Below, piece after piece: positions 63,321 to 64,000 of a DNA stretch of 64,000 nt (position 1 is the first letter of the stretch; each line of letters opens with the position of its first letter). The notes beneath the pieces were generated by a model. It was not told the origin of the DNA, ran no database searches, and worked only from the letters and a program-made list of their open reading frames with translations. Made by a program: the position numbers and the translations under genes. The stretch spans positions 1,105,594 to 1,169,593 of the forward strand of contig NZ_JAHKPV010000001.1 of the NCBI RefSeq assembly GCF_018860765.1. The letters run 5' to 3'. Source of the stretch: Marinobacter salexigens (lineage in GTDB: Bacteria; Pseudomonadota; Gammaproteobacteria; Pseudomonadales; Oleiphilaceae).

Positions 63321-64000
63321 TTGAACGATCATAAATCGGGCAATGTGGTTCCGGCTGTGAACTTGGAAAAGCTGGCGCAAAGACTGGTTGAGGCAACTCG
63401 CGTTCTGGACGAAAGCCGGGCTTTTGCCAAACTTGGCAAACTGCCGAGAGTTTTTGATCTAGCTCGCCGTATTCTGATGCAGCCGGAAGGCTGCGCAGTG
63501 ATTGAGGCGCGTGCAGAGCAGTTAGAAAAAGCAGGTGTGTTTGAGGGTACAGATTGGGCGGAGCCTGCCACCCTGCTACCCTCCTTAACAACGCACTCGC
63601 TGCAAAGCCCTAATGCAGATACGGTCGTTATCGAAGCACTCAGTGAGCTCCGCCTGCTATCGGTTGTTCGCGGCACCTATCTACACCCCTCTGTGTCCGC
63701 GGAACAAGCCCATCACTACCTGACTCAAGTTTTGGCGATCAACCTCGGACTGCTGTTCGGTATGACGGGTGAAGCCGAGCGGGAGCAGGGCAAGTTGGCC
63801 CTTATCAGTCAACATGTTGTGCAGCATGTGGCTCAACATATTGGCTACGAGCATGTCATCGACAGCCTAATTGAGGAAATTTGGCGAATTTTGCAGCAGC
63901 GCCCGATTCAAGTGGGCGATGTGCGCAAAATGATTACCCAGATCGCCATTTGCCGGGCAGAACCGAATGCTGATCTTGGCAGTGCAGGGCGGGGTGCGGA
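63321..64000 (+). CDS. Unrecognised protein, N-terminal part, open at the window end
   Basis: A stop-free frame of at least 226 codons from a TTG at 63321 with GAGGAA 7 nt upstream. The protein is soluble and mainly helical (VNLEKLAQRLVEATRVLDES, AINLGLLFGMTGEAEREQ, QHVVQHVAQHIGYEHVIDSL). No family recognised. Close spacing to the ATP-grasp gene suggests one transcript and perhaps a shared pathway. Confidence 0.6.
   Translation, partial: MNDHKSGNVVPAVNLEKLAQRLVEATRVLDESRAFAKLGKLPRVFDLARRILMQPEGCAVIEARAEQLEKAGVFEGTDWAEPATLLPSLTTHSLQSPNADTVVIEALSELRLLSVVRGTYLHPSVSAEQAHHYLTQVLAINLGLLFGMTGEAEREQGKLALISQHVVQHVAQHIGYEHVIDSLIEEIWRILQQRPIQVGDVRKMITQIAICRAEPNADLGSAGRGA

Overview
The window is a 64 kb stretch of chromosome from a marine-type gammaproteobacterium, most likely Marinobacter or a close relative. 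This is inferred from gene content and order: aroQ-accB-accC-prmA-dusB-fis-purH-purD, hisI-hisE-tatABC-rsmE and ubiE-ubiJ-ubiB follow the Pseudomonas/Marinobacter arrangement, and the window adds a wax-ester synthase (WS/DGAT) gene, a PHA-granule-type protein, an acrylate-detoxification module and malate:quinone oxidoreductase. No tRNA, rRNA, CRISPR array or insertion sequence was found. Most of the window is housekeeping DNA, densely packed, with many ATGA/TGATG stop-start overlaps.

Layout. 1-3 kb: the 3' end of an EgtB-like gene, a CPA2 antiporter and a lipoprotein hydrolase. 3-12.2 kb: one long minus-strand run for shikimate, fatty-acid initiation, ribosomal-protein and tRNA modification, Fis and purine synthesis (aroQ to purD), closed by a clear terminator. 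12.4-20.7 kb: a two-receiver diguanylate cyclase, DUF2333, ppa, an acyl-CoA dehydrogenase, rpiA, ilvA and 5-formyl-THF cyclo-ligase. 20.8-22.7 kb: a possibly decaying membrane-protein locus, 6S RNA (ssrS), zapA and a ZapB-like gene. 22.9-28.3 kb: ygfB-pepP-ubiH-ubiI and a DUF808 gene. 28.3-31.3 kb: hisI-hisE-tatABC-rsmE. 31.3-37 kb: an accessory block of small genes and gene remnants (LysE pseudogene, CsbD, rlmF, DUF2164, two GNATs, zinc-ribbon proteins, GFA, tautomerase) separating hisI from ubiB, which are adjacent in Pseudomonas. 37-40.1 kb: ubiE-ubiJ-ubiB. 40.2-45.7 kb: PHA-type protein, FFLEELY protein, a hydrolase, WS/DGAT and an ExaC-type aldehyde dehydrogenase.

The most interesting part is 45.7-56.3 kb. 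First comes an acuR-acuI-carboxymuconolactone-decarboxylase-like module preceded by tandem operator-like repeats. It is followed by a truncated, stop-interrupted second fumC. Next is a four-gene, fully overlapping operon: a CotH-kinase lipoprotein, a VTC-type polyphosphate-polymerase-fold protein, a DUF4956 membrane protein and a phosphate-selective-type porin. Convergent to it lies a three-gene two-component system whose LuxR-type regulator has a glutamate at the phospho-acceptor position. That regulatory operon is separated from the intact fumC by a region carrying a perfect 19-bp inverted repeat. The CotH/VTC/DUF4956/porin set is the best candidate for an under-described system; envelope-linked polyphosphate or phosphate chemistry is an inference from families.

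56.4-64 kb: fumC, msrA-msrB, a Na/Ca exchanger, mqo, then an ATP-grasp protein and an open-ended unrecognised gene that look like a small pathway continuing beyond the window.
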